A DNA stretch of 21,725 nucleotides from a virus (IMGVR_UViG_3300032156_002408:1-21725), one strand, 5' to 3'. Positions 1 through 7,471 are shown, numbered from the stretch's first letter. Notes: generated by a model from the sequence alone, not told the origin. Translations and numbers: made by a program.

Positions 1-61
1 TCAGTGGAAGAGCAGCGGTTTCGTAAACCGCCGGTCGTCAGTTCGACTCTGACCGCTGGCT
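1..61 (+). tRNA. tRNA-Thr(CGU), 5' end outside the window; integration site (attL)
   Basis: The 3' part of a tRNA is visible. The 3' half of the D stem is at 10-13. The anticodon stem GCGGT/ACCGC is at 15-19 and 27-31, with loop TTCGTAA. The variable loop is 32-36. The T arm is GTCAG-TTCGACT-CTGAC at 37-53, and the acceptor 3' strand is CGCTGGC at 54-60 with a T discriminator at 61. The anticodon at 22-24 is CGT, which reads ACG (Thr). About 12 bases of the 5' end are missing. No CCA is encoded. Its position directly against a phage integrase makes it the attachment site: the element is inserted at the tRNA 3' end and keeps the tRNA intact. The core cannot be delimited because the matching attR is not in the window. 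Confidence 0.88.
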
Positions 62-1245
62 GTATCTAAATCATCCTTTTTTGCTAACGGTTTGCTAACG
101 CCTTTATCCTTTTGCAGCTCCGGTTGCAGCATTTCGTCAAGGCGTCTCATGGCTGCCTGTTGCAGGCCCCCGATTACGTGGCTGTAAGTGTCCAGGGTAA
201 ACGCCACGCTTGAGTGTCCTAGCATCTCGCTCACTATCTTCGGATGCACATTAGCAAGTAGCATCAGGCTGGCGAATGAGTGCCTGAGATCGTGGAACCG
301 AACCCTCGAGAACCCTAACTTCCTCACCATATCAGCGAAATGATGCGTCAGCGTCCCCGGATCCACCGCCGTACCGTCAATCCGACTGAACACCAGGTCA
401 TCGTCCGTTAGCGCCTTCCCTAGTATGGTGCGTTCTGCTTCCTTCTGTGCCCTGTGTGTTCGCAGGTAAAGCGCCAGTGAAGGCGAGAGGTCCAGCCTTC
501 TCCGGCTGTGCTCGCTTTTAGGCTCCTTAAATATGCACACGCCGCGCCTCTTGTAAAGCACCTGGTTTACCGAAAGCGCAGCCAGGTCAAGGTCAATATC
601 CCTCCAGCGCAGCCCCAGAAGCTCCGCCTGCCTCAACCCTGTATTTATCGCGGTGTAGTAGATCGGGTAATAAGGTGTATCTTTGGTAGTTTCAAGCAGC
701 TTCGCCACTTCGGAAGGTATCAATGTCCGCATCCTCGATTTCTTGCCGCGCGGTGGGTCAACCAAATCGGCGGCATTGTGCATCAGTATTCCCTGTCTCA
801 TGGCATATTTGAGCGCCTGGAACAAGACGCGGTGCATATGCAAAACAGTTGCTGCTGAAAGTCCTTTACCCTCAGCAAACACCTTGGAATAGTATTGCTG
901 GATTTGTTGTGGCTTGAGCTGCGTGAGGGGTATCATCCCAAGGTTCGGCACCAGGTGGTTTTTGACTACGGAATGGTATCCATCGTAGGTCCTCAAGGCA
1001 CAATTTACTTTAACATAGCTCTCCAGCCACTTCTCCAACCACTCCCCCAGCGTCATTTTATTTGACTTAACATACACGCCCTTCTCCAGCGCATCGAGCA
1101 GATCCCTCAGCTTTGCCTCCGCCTCCTTCTTCGTCCCCCGCACCGTGTGCCACTGCTGCTGCCTCTTCCCGGTCCGCGGATCTCTCCCCACGTCAATCAC
1201 AATGCTCCACGACCCCTTAGCTCTCTGCTTGATATGCCCTCTCAT
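1..1245 (-). CDS. int: Tyrosine-recombinase phage integrase
   Basis: This is a 414-residue site-specific tyrosine recombinase that would integrate and, with an excisionase, excise the element at the tRNA-Thr gene. Residues 1-60 are an arm-type DNA-binding domain with the usual integrase N-terminus (GSWSIVIDVGRDPRTGKR). Residues 65-160 form the SAM-like core-binding domain, and about 172-370 the catalytic domain. Catalytic residues are visible: R205 (NTGLR), K243 (EPKS), H318 and R321 (HDLRHS), H344 (LGHSS) and the nucleophile Y354 (DTYSH). The ATG at 1245 has GGGAG just upstream. The last ~20 residues and the TGA stop lie antisense within the tRNA, so the protein's C-terminus is written by the attachment site itself. 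A strong leftward promoter lies at 1323-1351. Confidence 0.95.
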   Translation of the reverse strand: MRGHIKQRAKGSWSIVIDVGRDPRTGKRQQQWHTVRGTKKEAEAKLRDLLDALEKGVYVKSNKMTLGEWLEKWLESYVKVNCALRTYDGYHSVVKNHLVPNLGMIPLTQLKPQQIQQYYSKVFAEGKGLSAATVLHMHRVLFQALKYAMRQGILMHNAADLVDPPRGKKSRMRTLIPSEVAKLLETTKDTPYYPIYYTAINTGLRQAELLGLRWRDIDLDLAALSVNQVLYKRRGVCIFKEPKSEHSRRRLDLSPSLALYLRTHRAQKEAERTILGKALTDDDLVFSRIDGTAVDPGTLTHHFADMVRKLGFSRVRFHDLRHSFASLMLLANVHPKIVSEMLGHSSVAFTLDTYSHVIGGLQQAAMRRLDEMLQPELQKDKGVSKPLAKKDDLDTASGQSRTDDRRFTKPLLFH

Positions 1246-1298
1246 GGTACTCCCTTCAACGCCTATTCTACCTGAAAACCAGAAGCGACAAAATACCC

Positions 1299-1327
1299 TT
1301 GACCTTTTGAAACATATGTTCTATTGT
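1299..1327 (+). promoter_or_regulatory. Rightward promoter for excisionase and replication genes
   Basis: TTGACC (1299-1304, 5 of 6), a 17-bp spacer and TATTGT (1322-1327, 4 of 6) form a plausible sigma-70 promoter. The start would be near 1334, followed by an AGAGGAGA ribosome site at about 1350 and the excisionase ATG at 1368. It is weaker than the opposing integrase promoter on consensus alone. Confidence 0.4.
1311..1320. promoter_or_regulatory. 10-bp palindrome, candidate operator
   Basis: AACATATGTT is a perfect palindrome. It lies in the spacer of the rightward promoter and at the expected transcription start of the leftward promoter, so one bound protein could affect both. With flanks it reads GAAACATATGTTC, which resembles but does not match the Gram-positive LexA box GAAC-N4-GTTC. 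The binding protein is unknown. Confidence 0.35.
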
Positions 1328-1351
1328 AATAAACATCCCATCACTTGTCAA
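1323..1351 (-). promoter_or_regulatory. Leftward promoter for the integrase
   Basis: Read on the minus strand there is a perfect -35 TTGACA (1351-1346), a 17-bp spacer and a -10 TACAAT (1328-1323), which is 5 of 6 to consensus. Transcription would start near 1316, about 70 bases before the integrase ATG. Its -10 box overlaps the -10 of the opposing rightward promoter. Confidence 0.65.
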
Positions 1352-1367
1352 GAGGAGAACTAACGCT

Positions 1368-1550
1368 ATGACAACAGAAAAACTCACTTTCACGGTTGAA
1401 GAAGCCGGGCAGCTCCTGGGCATCAGCCGTGCCCTGGCCTACGAGATGGCTCGCATCGGTAAGCTTCCCACCCTCCGCTTTGGTAAAAGGCTCGTAGTTC
1501 CCAAGAAAGCTGTCCAGGACATGCTAGAAAAAGCTGCCACTCCCAGCTAA
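1368..1550 (+). CDS. Excisionase-like helix-turn-helix protein
   Basis: This 60-residue protein consists almost entirely of a MerR/excisionase-type helix-turn-helix (HTH_17-like). The pattern is FTVEEAGQLLGISRALAYEM, then GKLPTLRFGKRLVVPK and a final helix. Such proteins act as recombination directionality factors or small regulators. It is the first gene transcribed away from the integrase and has an AGAGGAGA ribosome site. That place fits an Xis that bends attachment-site DNA and may also control the int promoter. The next gene starts 11 bases after its stop. It could instead be a plain regulator. No CI-like repressor is seen nearby. Confidence 0.75.
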   Translation: MTTEKLTFTVEEAGQLLGISRALAYEMARIGKLPTLRFGKRLVVPKKAVQDMLEKAATPS

Positions 1551-1561
1551 AAAGGACTCAA

Positions 1562-3424
1562 ATGTCTATCGCCCGACTAGACCACTCCAGGATACCCGAT
1601 GGCGCTTTTATCATGCCCGCGCAATACATTGATGGCACCGTCGTCCAGCAGGTGCACATGCCTGATGGCTCAATCCGCTCGCTGGAAGAGTTCATGAAGC
1701 CCGGCAAGAAGCCCGTGGCTCTTATACCATCCACCCCAGCCGAACCCCCCAAGAAACAACCAGCTACCCAGTCCTGCTACCTGGCTCGTTTCCCCAATCT
1801 TGTAGACATAGTCGAAGACAACGGCGAGCTAGTCTACCTAATCACTGAAGGAACTCAACTAAAGACAGTCCCATCAATAACCCTGGGCGGCAAGGTGGCT
1901 TTCCCACCATCAAGAGAGCAACTCCCTTTCCTCATTCCCCGCTGGAATGAGATCAGTCGCGCCTACCACGAAGACACCCCCCAAGCCCTCTTCCACGACC
2001 TCGTTGAATACCACAAGGTATTCTCTCATCTCCCCACCGAAGCCTACTACGTCCTCCTTGCCGCCTGGGACTTCTCCACCTACATCATCGAGCACCTCAA
2101 CTACTCCGGCTACATCTACCTCTATGCCGTCCCTGAAAGAGGCAAGACCAAGACCGGCCAGGCCATGATTTACGTTTCCTACCGCGGCATCCACCAGGAG
2201 AATCTCAGGGAAGCCAATCTCTTCCGTTCGTCCCATGACCTTGCTGCCACCCTCTTCATCGATGTCTCCAACCTGTCAAAGAAAGCCGTCAGGGAAAGCA
2301 GCCTGGACATCGTCCTCCAGCGCTTTGAGAAAGGTGCCAAGGTCCAGCGTGTCCTTCACCCCGAGTGGGGACCCTTTAAGGACAGCCGCTTCTACGACAT
2401 CTTCGGCGCCACCGTCATCGCCACCAACGAGCCTATCAACGACATCATGGAAAGCCGTTCCTTCCCCATTGATATGCCCTTCGCCCACAATAACTTCCCC
2501 AAGCCCCAGCCCCACCACGGCTTACCCTTCCGGGAAAGGCTACTCGCCTGGCGTGCCCATTTCCTGATAGACAAACCCGTCCTTCCCTCACCACCGCAGT
2601 TCCCCATGGGACGGCTCAATGATATTGCCACACCCCTATGGCAGCTCATCAAGCTGGCGTCCCCCTCTCACTGCCCCCAGTTCGAAGACATCATCAATGA
2701 GTTCACCGAAAAGAGACGCCAGGGAAAATCGTCCACACTGGAAGGCGAAGTGATAAAGGCGCTACTGGAGCTGGACAGCCAGATTGAGGACGGCAAAATC
2801 GAAGTGGACATGGTGACGGACAGTGTGAATCAAGGGCGCAAAGACTTCCATAAAGAGTCACCCGTCTATATTGGCAAGGTCCTCCGCCGGCTGGGCTTCC
2901 AGTTGTCCCGGCGACACGCCAGCAAGAGGCGCTACTATTATGACGCTGCGCTGCTAAGCAACCTTGCCACGGAGTACGGACTAAGTGATACGCCCCCTGA
3001 TTTTGCGTCCCAACCGTCCCATTCGTCCCATTCGTCCCCCCACATAGCAGAAAACCAGCTTCAGGGGGACATTTGGGACAGAAGGGACGCATTTTCTGAG
3101 GACGTCCCTATCCCTGTGGAAACCACCACTGAGGAACTCCTCGCCACCCAGGGCTGGTGCCTGTGGCAGTGCGACGCATTAGACGGCGAGATAATCGCCC
3201 TGGTCAGAGACGAGTCAGTCAAGGACATCCCTGAAGGCTACGTCGTCTATACCCAAGCCGAGATGGAAGAAATCGGCCGGTTTAAAGTCCCCCAGTCAAC
3301 CATCCGTCTCGTCCACGAAGCCAAGAAACGCCACGCTGCCACACTCCAATCTGTCATTGCGAGGAGCGATAGCAACGTGGCAATCTCCCACCCAGTAAAT
3401 AAACCAGCCGGAGGAAAAGCATGA
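1562..3424 (+). CDS. Phage replication ATPase (helicase/primase-helicase-like)
   Basis: This 620-residue protein is likely the element's replication initiator or helicase. A degenerate Walker A, AVPERGKTKT, is at 189-198. LFIDVSN (Asp234) at 231-237 is a plausible Walker B. IATNEP at 286-291 resembles a sensor-1 motif, and ESRSFPIDM at 297-305 could carry an arginine finger. Residues ~390-470 look like a winged helix (YIGKVLRRLGFQLSRRHASKRRYYYDAALL). No zinc-binding or TOPRIM primase motif was seen, so helicase/initiator is the safer call. The segment around residues 482-515 is low-complexity because its DNA is an iteron-like array. Residues 597-609 are encoded by an inserted palindromic repeat. 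The stop overlaps the next start (ATGA). Confidence 0.7.
   Translation: MSIARLDHSRIPDGAFIMPAQYIDGTVVQQVHMPDGSIRSLEEFMKPGKKPVALIPSTPAEPPKKQPATQSCYLARFPNLVDIVEDNGELVYLITEGTQLKTVPSITLGGKVAFPPSREQLPFLIPRWNEISRAYHEDTPQALFHDLVEYHKVFSHLPTEAYYVLLAAWDFSTYIIEHLNYSGYIYLYAVPERGKTKTGQAMIYVSYRGIHQENLREANLFRSSHDLAATLFIDVSNLSKKAVRESSLDIVLQRFEKGAKVQRVLHPEWGPFKDSRFYDIFGATVIATNEPINDIMESRSFPIDMPFAHNNFPKPQPHHGLPFRERLLAWRAHFLIDKPVLPSPPQFPMGRLNDIATPLWQLIKLASPSHCPQFEDIINEFTEKRRQGKSSTLEGEVIKALLELDSQIEDGKIEVDMVTDSVNQGRKDFHKESPVYIGKVLRRLGFQLSRRHASKRRYYYDAALLSNLATEYGLSDTPPDFASQPSHSSHSSPHIAENQLQGDIWDRRDAFSEDVPIPVETTTEELLATQGWCLWQCDALDGEIIALVRDESVKDIPEGYVVYTQAEMEEIGRFKVPQSTIRLVHEAKKRHAATLQSVIARSDSNVAISHPVNKPAGGKA
3006..3088. 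repeat. Iteron-like array, candidate replication origin
   Basis: GTCCC occurs at 3007, 3016, 3025 and 3034, exactly 9 bp apart (repeat CGTCCCATT). After a spacer, the inverse GGGAC occurs at 3066, 3075 and 3084, again exactly 9 bp apart. Another GTCCC is at 3104. The two arms are mutually complementary (GTCCCCC with GGGGGAC; TGCGTCCC with GGGACGCA). They lie inside the replication ATPase gene, where lambdoid-type origins are often found. Confidence 0.5.
3353..3387. repeat. Interspersed palindromic repeat inside the replication gene
   Basis: The unit begins GTCATTGCGAGGAGCG and ends CGTGGCAATCTC, with ATTGC/GCAAT ends complementary. From general knowledge, this family of short interspersed repeats is scattered through many bacterial genomes, usually between genes. 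Here it is in frame and encodes SVIARSDSNVAIS (residues 597-609) close to the C-terminus of the ATPase. Confidence 0.7.
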
Positions 3425-3585
3425 AAGCCTTAAAATTTGCCCTAGAACAGCAAAACTATGATCTAGCCGCCCGTGTCATAGTCTACGGCATACTGAAAAC
3501 AATGGTGAACGAACATGAAAAAAAGAGGCGCCCCAAAAGGCAACCAGAACGCACGGAAGCACGGATTCTACAGCCAGGTACTTGA
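3421..3585 (+). CDS. Small hypothetical protein (54 aa), coupled to the replication gene
   Basis: An open frame of 54 codons starts at the ATGA overlapping the stop of the replication ATPase, with a strong GGAGG ribosome site at 3410. It begins MKALKFALEQQNYDLAARVI and ends in a basic tail rich in Lys, Arg and Pro. The first ~30 residues look helical and amphipathic. It overlaps the next gene by 71 bases in another frame. The function is unknown. The strong ribosome site and translational coupling are the main evidence that it is real. Confidence 0.6.
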   Translation: MKALKFALEQQNYDLAARVIVYGILKTMVNEHEKKRRPKRQPERTEARILQPGT

Positions 3586-3853
3586 CGAGTCCGAGAAGCT
3601 CCAGCTCGAGCAAGCCCTGGGTATTGAAGGCATTGATGAGGAGATCGCCATCCTCAGGGTAAAGCTCCGCACGCTTATTGATAAGCAGCCGGATAGGTTC
3701 GACCTTCATCTCGAAGCCGCCAACACCATCGCCAGGCTTGTTAGAACCCGCTACAGCATCACCAAAGAGCAGAAGAGGTCTCTCAAAGAGGCTATCGCTA
3801 AGGTGCTAACTGAGATTGCAGTCCCACTGGGAATTAAGGCGCTAATAAGATGA
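3515..3853 (+). CDS. Putative terminase small subunit / DNA-binding protein
   Basis: This 112-residue protein has the N-terminal signature KKRGAPKGNQNARKHGFYS, common in phage proteins next to packaging genes. It is followed by helical segments. Its place directly before the portal gene (4-bp ATGA overlap) fits a terminase small subunit that recognises phage DNA and hands it to TerL. The large subunit is 10 kb downstream, so linkage to TerL is not available as support. The start has no clear ribosome site, and translation may be coupled to the overlapping small ORF upstream. It could be another head-region DNA-binding protein. Confidence 0.5.
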   Translation: MKKRGAPKGNQNARKHGFYSQVLDESEKLQLEQALGIEGIDEEIAILRVKLRTLIDKQPDRFDLHLEAANTIARLVRTRYSITKEQKRSLKEAIAKVLTEIAVPLGIKALIR

Positions 3854-5238
3854 CAACAACCTTCATCCCACAGTCACTAACTCAGCTTGACCGCAGCCGG
3901 ATATCCGACTATAAGGCCAATCTGGATTTCTACAATGGCGAGCAGTGGCCGGAGAAGTCCAAGAACCGCCAGCTCGTCTTTAACTACGCCAAAATAGCCA
4001 TAGATAAGCTCACCAGCTACCTCACAGAAGGCTTAAACTTCGCCTGTGAGCCGGTAGAGGCCACCGATAAGGCAAAAGAGCTAGCCCGGTCCGCAGAGAA
4101 GGTTATCTACGATGTCTACCTGGCCAATAACTTACAGGAGCTTGACTACGAGACTGAGGTTGATGCTGCCATATTGGGGGACGGCTGCTACAAGGTCACC
4201 TGGGACGCTGTAGAGAAGCGTATCAGGGTCACGAGCCCCGATGTCAATGGACTCTATGCCTGGTGGCTTGGGGACGACCTGAGCAAGGTCTGGCGAGTCG
4301 CCAGTCGTTACACGCTAACGCAAGAGGAACTGGACCAGCTCTATCAGAAAACGACTGCCAAGAAGGTAGTCACCATCACCGAGCTGTGGACAGCCAAGCA
4401 GTTCACGCTCTATATGGACAGTGACACCATCGAGGACAAGCCCAATCCATACGGCTTTATCCCCTTTGTTATCTTCCCCAACTTGCGGCAGCCGAAGCAT
4501 TTTTGGGGTACTTCCGATATACCCTCGCTCAGGCAGTCGCAGCGAGAGCTTAATAGAGCATTATCCCAACTGTCCCGCATCCTCGAAGTCTCAGGAAATC
4601 CCATAGCCGTCTTAGAGGGAGTAGAGTCTGCCGAGGAAATCAAAGTTACCCCCGGGGCGGTCTGGACTATACCCGAGGACGCTAAGGCCTATTTGCTTGA
4701 TCTGTTAGCCGGCGGCGGCATCAGACTGCATGTCGACTATATCGATATGATTTACCGCTGCATGCACGACATCAGCGAATCTCCCAGGGCAGCCTACGGC
4801 GGCATCGAAAGAGAGCTGTCAGGCGTAGCCCTTGAGGTGGAGCTTCAATCATTACTACAGAAAGTCAGGCGCAAGAGAACCATCAGGACCGCAGCCTACG
4901 CCAAGCGGTGCCAGATGATTCTTGCTTTACATAAAGTCTTTGCCAAACAGGATTTCACCACCATCGACACCCGCATAATTTGGGGTGCAGTATTGCCGCA
5001 GGACAGAGCCAGGCTAGCTCAAAACGAGCAGATCCTCGTCCAGTCAGGCGTACATTCCCGCAGGACGGCTATGGACGAGCTGGGCATCAGAGACCCCGAC
5101 GCCGAGTTTGTCCGGTGGTTAGACGAGAGGCGTCAAATCCTGGAAATGAATCAGCAGCTCAAGGCAAGTTCCACCCGCGGCGGCGCGCGAGAGAGAGCGA
5201 CAGCCGCTGATATGGAGAATGCGTCTTTGACTGAATAA
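3850..5238 (+). CDS. Phage portal protein (SPP1 gp6-like)
   Basis: The portal forms the dodecameric ring at one head vertex through which DNA enters and leaves. The 462-residue protein has the start typical of the SPP1 gp6-like family: DYKANLDFYNGEQWP, then NRQLVFNYAKIAIDKLTSYLTEG at about 36-58. The length is typical. The region around 200-240 (NLRQPKHFWGTSDIPSLRQSQRELN) and the helical core near 305-350 (SPRAAYGGIERELSGVALEVELQSLL) also fit the family. It overlaps the previous gene by 4 bp, and the scaffold follows 19 bases after the stop. The gene order portal-scaffold-capsid supports the call. Confidence 0.88.
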   Translation: MTTTFIPQSLTQLDRSRISDYKANLDFYNGEQWPEKSKNRQLVFNYAKIAIDKLTSYLTEGLNFACEPVEATDKAKELARSAEKVIYDVYLANNLQELDYETEVDAAILGDGCYKVTWDAVEKRIRVTSPDVNGLYAWWLGDDLSKVWRVASRYTLTQEELDQLYQKTTAKKVVTITELWTAKQFTLYMDSDTIEDKPNPYGFIPFVIFPNLRQPKHFWGTSDIPSLRQSQRELNRALSQLSRILEVSGNPIAVLEGVESAEEIKVTPGAVWTIPEDAKAYLLDLLAGGGIRLHVDYIDMIYRCMHDISESPRAAYGGIERELSGVALEVELQSLLQKVRRKRTIRTAAYAKRCQMILALHKVFAKQDFTTIDTRIIWGAVLPQDRARLAQNEQILVQSGVHSRRTAMDELGIRDPDAEFVRWLDERRQILEMNQQLKASSTRGGARERATAADMENASLTE

Positions 5239-5257
5239 AGCCAAAGGAGAAATTACA

Positions 5258-5779
5258 TTGGTAGAAGAAAATACCAAAGTCGAAAACAATACCCCGACCG
5301 CAGAGGATTATGCGGTGCTCAAGCTCGAGCTCGAGGCTGAAAAGGAGAGAGCAGCTGGGCTTGTGGAGCAGGCTACTATGGAACTTCAGGGGAAAGTAAC
5401 TATTCTCGAGACAGAGGTGGTCACCAAGACCCAGGACATCGAAGCCCTGAAAGGCCAGTTAGCTGAGGCTTCCACAAATTTCGAGGGCGCCAAGGCAGCT
5501 TACGCCTACGCAGTAGAGGACTTCAAAAAGCTGGCATCAGCTTCTAATCCTCTAATCCCGCCAGAGGTTATCTTCGGGACGACAGTTGAGGAAGTTAAAG
5601 TTTCACTCAACCGAGCCAATAAGCTGGTGGCCAATGTCCAGGAGTCCTTGTCAAAGCAGGTAGCAGCCGCCTCAGTCCCGGCAGGAGCTCCGCAGCGCAC
5701 CGGTCCCGATGTGGAAGGCATGAGCACCAAAGAGAAAATAAACCTCGGCCTGGAACAGGCCAAGAGGAAAAAGGAGTAG
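5258..5779 (+). CDS. Capsid scaffolding protein
   Basis: This 173-residue protein is rich in Glu, Lys and Ala, and residues ~18-90 are predicted coiled coil (LKLELEAEKERAAGLVEQAT and onward). The C-terminus is basic (LEQAKRKKE), as in scaffolds that bind capsid protein electrostatically. It sits between portal and major capsid genes, the standard place for a scaffold. The start is TTG at 5258 with AAAGGAGA upstream. It shows no protease motif, so head assembly here probably uses a separate scaffold without a fused maturation protease. The call rests on composition and position. Confidence 0.7.
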   Translation: MVEENTKVENNTPTAEDYAVLKLELEAEKERAAGLVEQATMELQGKVTILETEVVTKTQDIEALKGQLAEASTNFEGAKAAYAYAVEDFKKLASASNPLIPPEVIFGTTVEEVKVSLNRANKLVANVQESLSKQVAAASVPAGAPQRTGPDVEGMSTKEKINLGLEQAKRKKE

Positions 5780-5785
5780 TAAACT

Positions 5786-6724
5786 ATGTCAATATTACTA
5801 GCACAAGCAGCCAAACTTTCTAATGATGTCCTCTTGCAGGGCGTCATAGAGACCGTTATCAAGGATTCACCAATCCTTCAGACGATGCCGTTTGTCGAGA
5901 TCAACGGCAACGCGCTAACCTACAACAGAGAGACGGCTTTAGCCGCCGCTACCTGGTACGCACCTCTCGGCGCCTGGTCTTCAACCACAGCACCAACCTT
6001 CGACCAGCTAACCGCTACTCTGTGTGTGCTAGGCAGAAATGCCGACCTGGACAACTACATCAAGCAGACCAGGAGCAATATCCAGGATATTGAGTCAGTC
6101 GTTTTAGAGCTTGCCGCCAAATCACTCAGACAGGAGTTTGAGCGAGCTTTCATTTACGGCTCGACCACCGCCTATCTCGGCATCACCGCAGATGCCAACT
6201 CCATCGAGGGCTTAATCAAGCTCATACTCACCGGCACCGCCAGCAGTCAGGTTATCGCTATGGCCGCTACCGGCGCTACCCTCACACTGGCCAAGCTCGA
6301 TGAGCTTATTGATGCCGTCCTGGGAGGCAAGCCAGACCTCTTGTTAATGAGCAGGAGAAGCCGCAGGAAGATAAATGCCCTGGCTAGAGCTGCCGGCGCT
6401 AACCTAGAGGTAGGCACTGGCAAGCTGGGAGAGTTCGTTCAGTTCTATAACGGCATCCCCATCGGGGTCAATGACTATATCTCCAACGCTCATACTCTAG
6501 CCGGCAGCGTGGAGACGGCAATCACCGGGGCGACTAATTCCACCATCTACGCCTTGCAGTTCGGAGAAGGCGCTGTCTGTGGCGCTACCAATGGTGGTAT
6601 CCAGGTGGAGCCATTAGGCGCTCTGGAAGCCGCGGACGCCAACAGGTTTCGCGTCAAGTGGTATTGCGGCTTGATTGACTTCTGCGTCCAGAAGCGAGCC
6701 GCTCTCATAGGCGTTCAGGACTAA
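5786..6724 (+). CDS. Major capsid protein (HK97-fold type)
   Basis: The shell-forming protein has 312 residues, a usual size. Signs are the N-terminal segment with LLQGVIETVIKDSPILQTMPF, an extended loop region about 40-75, and the long helix VVLELAAKSLRQEFERAFIYG at ~107-127. The A-domain-like C-terminal part carries DLLLMSRRSRRKINALAR and ends with a region of mixed beta strands. It is the first gene after the scaffold, with AAGGAG 10 bases before the ATG. A perfect palindrome follows the stop, suggesting transcript-end processing or termination after this highly expressed gene. Confidence 0.82.
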   Translation: MSILLAQAAKLSNDVLLQGVIETVIKDSPILQTMPFVEINGNALTYNRETALAAATWYAPLGAWSSTTAPTFDQLTATLCVLGRNADLDNYIKQTRSNIQDIESVVLELAAKSLRQEFERAFIYGSTTAYLGITADANSIEGLIKLILTGTASSQVIAMAATGATLTLAKLDELIDAVLGGKPDLLLMSRRSRRKINALARAAGANLEVGTGKLGEFVQFYNGIPIGVNDYISNAHTLAGSVETAITGATNSTIYALQFGEGAVCGATNGGIQVEPLGALEAADANRFRVKWYCGLIDFCVQKRAALIGVQD

Positions 6725-6745
6725 GTGTGTAACTTCTTTAAGTTT

Positions 6746-6777
6746 AGGTGAAAGCCCTGCTAGCAGGGCTTTCACCT
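6746..6777. terminator. Perfect 32-bp palindrome after the capsid gene
   Basis: AGGTGAAAGCCCTGC and its exact reverse complement meet without a spacer, giving 16-bp arms. The transcript would fold into a very stable hairpin 21 bases after the capsid stop. No T-run follows, so it may slow or process RNA rather than be a classical terminator. Its last CACCT can alternatively pair with AGGTG at 6781-6785. Confidence 0.6.
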
Positions 6778-6865
6778 CCATAGGTGGGGGGGGGAAGAAG
6801 CGGCAGATTCACCTACTGCGCCAGCTTCACCCCCCACCAACTGAACCGAGGGAAGGGAGAACAAA

Positions 6866-7471
6866 ATGATACTGAGCGATATGAGAACCCTGGTAAGGCG
6901 AGACCTCAAAGACGAGGATAACTCTAACTATCGCTGGCAGGATAATGAGATTGACCGAGCCATCGCCAGAGCTGTAGCCGAACTATCTCGCTATGTCCCC
7001 AGGGAAATGAAGGCTACCATCGCTACCACAAATGGCAGCCGTGAGATAGCCTTAACCACCTTGACTGATAGAGTGAGTGTGGACAGGGTAGAGTTCCCGG
7101 TGGGAGAAACCCCGCGGAGCTTCCAGCGCTTCACCGTCTATTCCGAAACCATCACCCTCATTGGAGACGCCCAGGGCAACGGCGCCAACTGTTATATTTA
7201 TTGGGGTAAGGTTCACACTCTGGACGGCAGCACCAGCACCATCCCCAGCTACCTAGAGGACGTTTTAGCCCTGGGAGCTGCCGCTTATGCTGTGCTGGCT
7301 CAGAGCCAACTGCGCATCGATACAGCCGGCTTTGGTGGTGAGCGAGCCGATACCGACTACCAGTCCTGGGGCGGAGCCATGCTCAAGGATTTCAAAGCTC
7401 AGCTCAAGCGCTTCGGCAGAGGCCGCAAGCTCAAAATAAGTCAGTTCTATCAAGGAGACGATAATGAGTGA
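6866..7471 (+). CDS. Head-tail connector (adaptor) protein
   Basis: This 201-residue protein follows the capsid gene, as head-completion proteins do. The N-terminal helical part (MRTLVRRDLKDEDNSNYRW, then DNEIDRAIARAVAELSRYVP) is typical of gp6/adaptor-like connectors that attach below the portal. A beta-rich middle (79-125) follows, and then a second helical part, YLEDVLALGAAAYAVLAQ, near 132-149. A good ribosome site (GGGAAGGGAG) precedes the ATG. The stop overlaps the next gene start by 8 bases. The exact family is not certain. Confidence 0.6.
   Translation: MILSDMRTLVRRDLKDEDNSNYRWQDNEIDRAIARAVAELSRYVPREMKATIATTNGSREIALTTLTDRVSVDRVEFPVGETPRSFQRFTVYSETITLIGDAQGNGANCYIYWGKVHTLDGSTSTIPSYLEDVLALGAAAYAVLAQSQLRIDTAGFGGERADTDYQSWGGAMLKDFKAQLKRFGRGRKLKISQFYQGDDNE

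Noticed and set aside
1309-1322. LexA/SOS box in the int-xis gap
   Set aside because: The left half is AAAC rather than GAAC, so one core position fails; kept only as a generic palindrome.
2276-2652. Minus-strand frames inside the replication gene
   Set aside because: They mirror the codon pattern of the real gene and have no ribosome sites.
3006-3088. CRISPR-like array
   Set aside because: Repeats are only 9 bp with no spacers of 25-40 bp and lie in a coding gene; iterons fit better.
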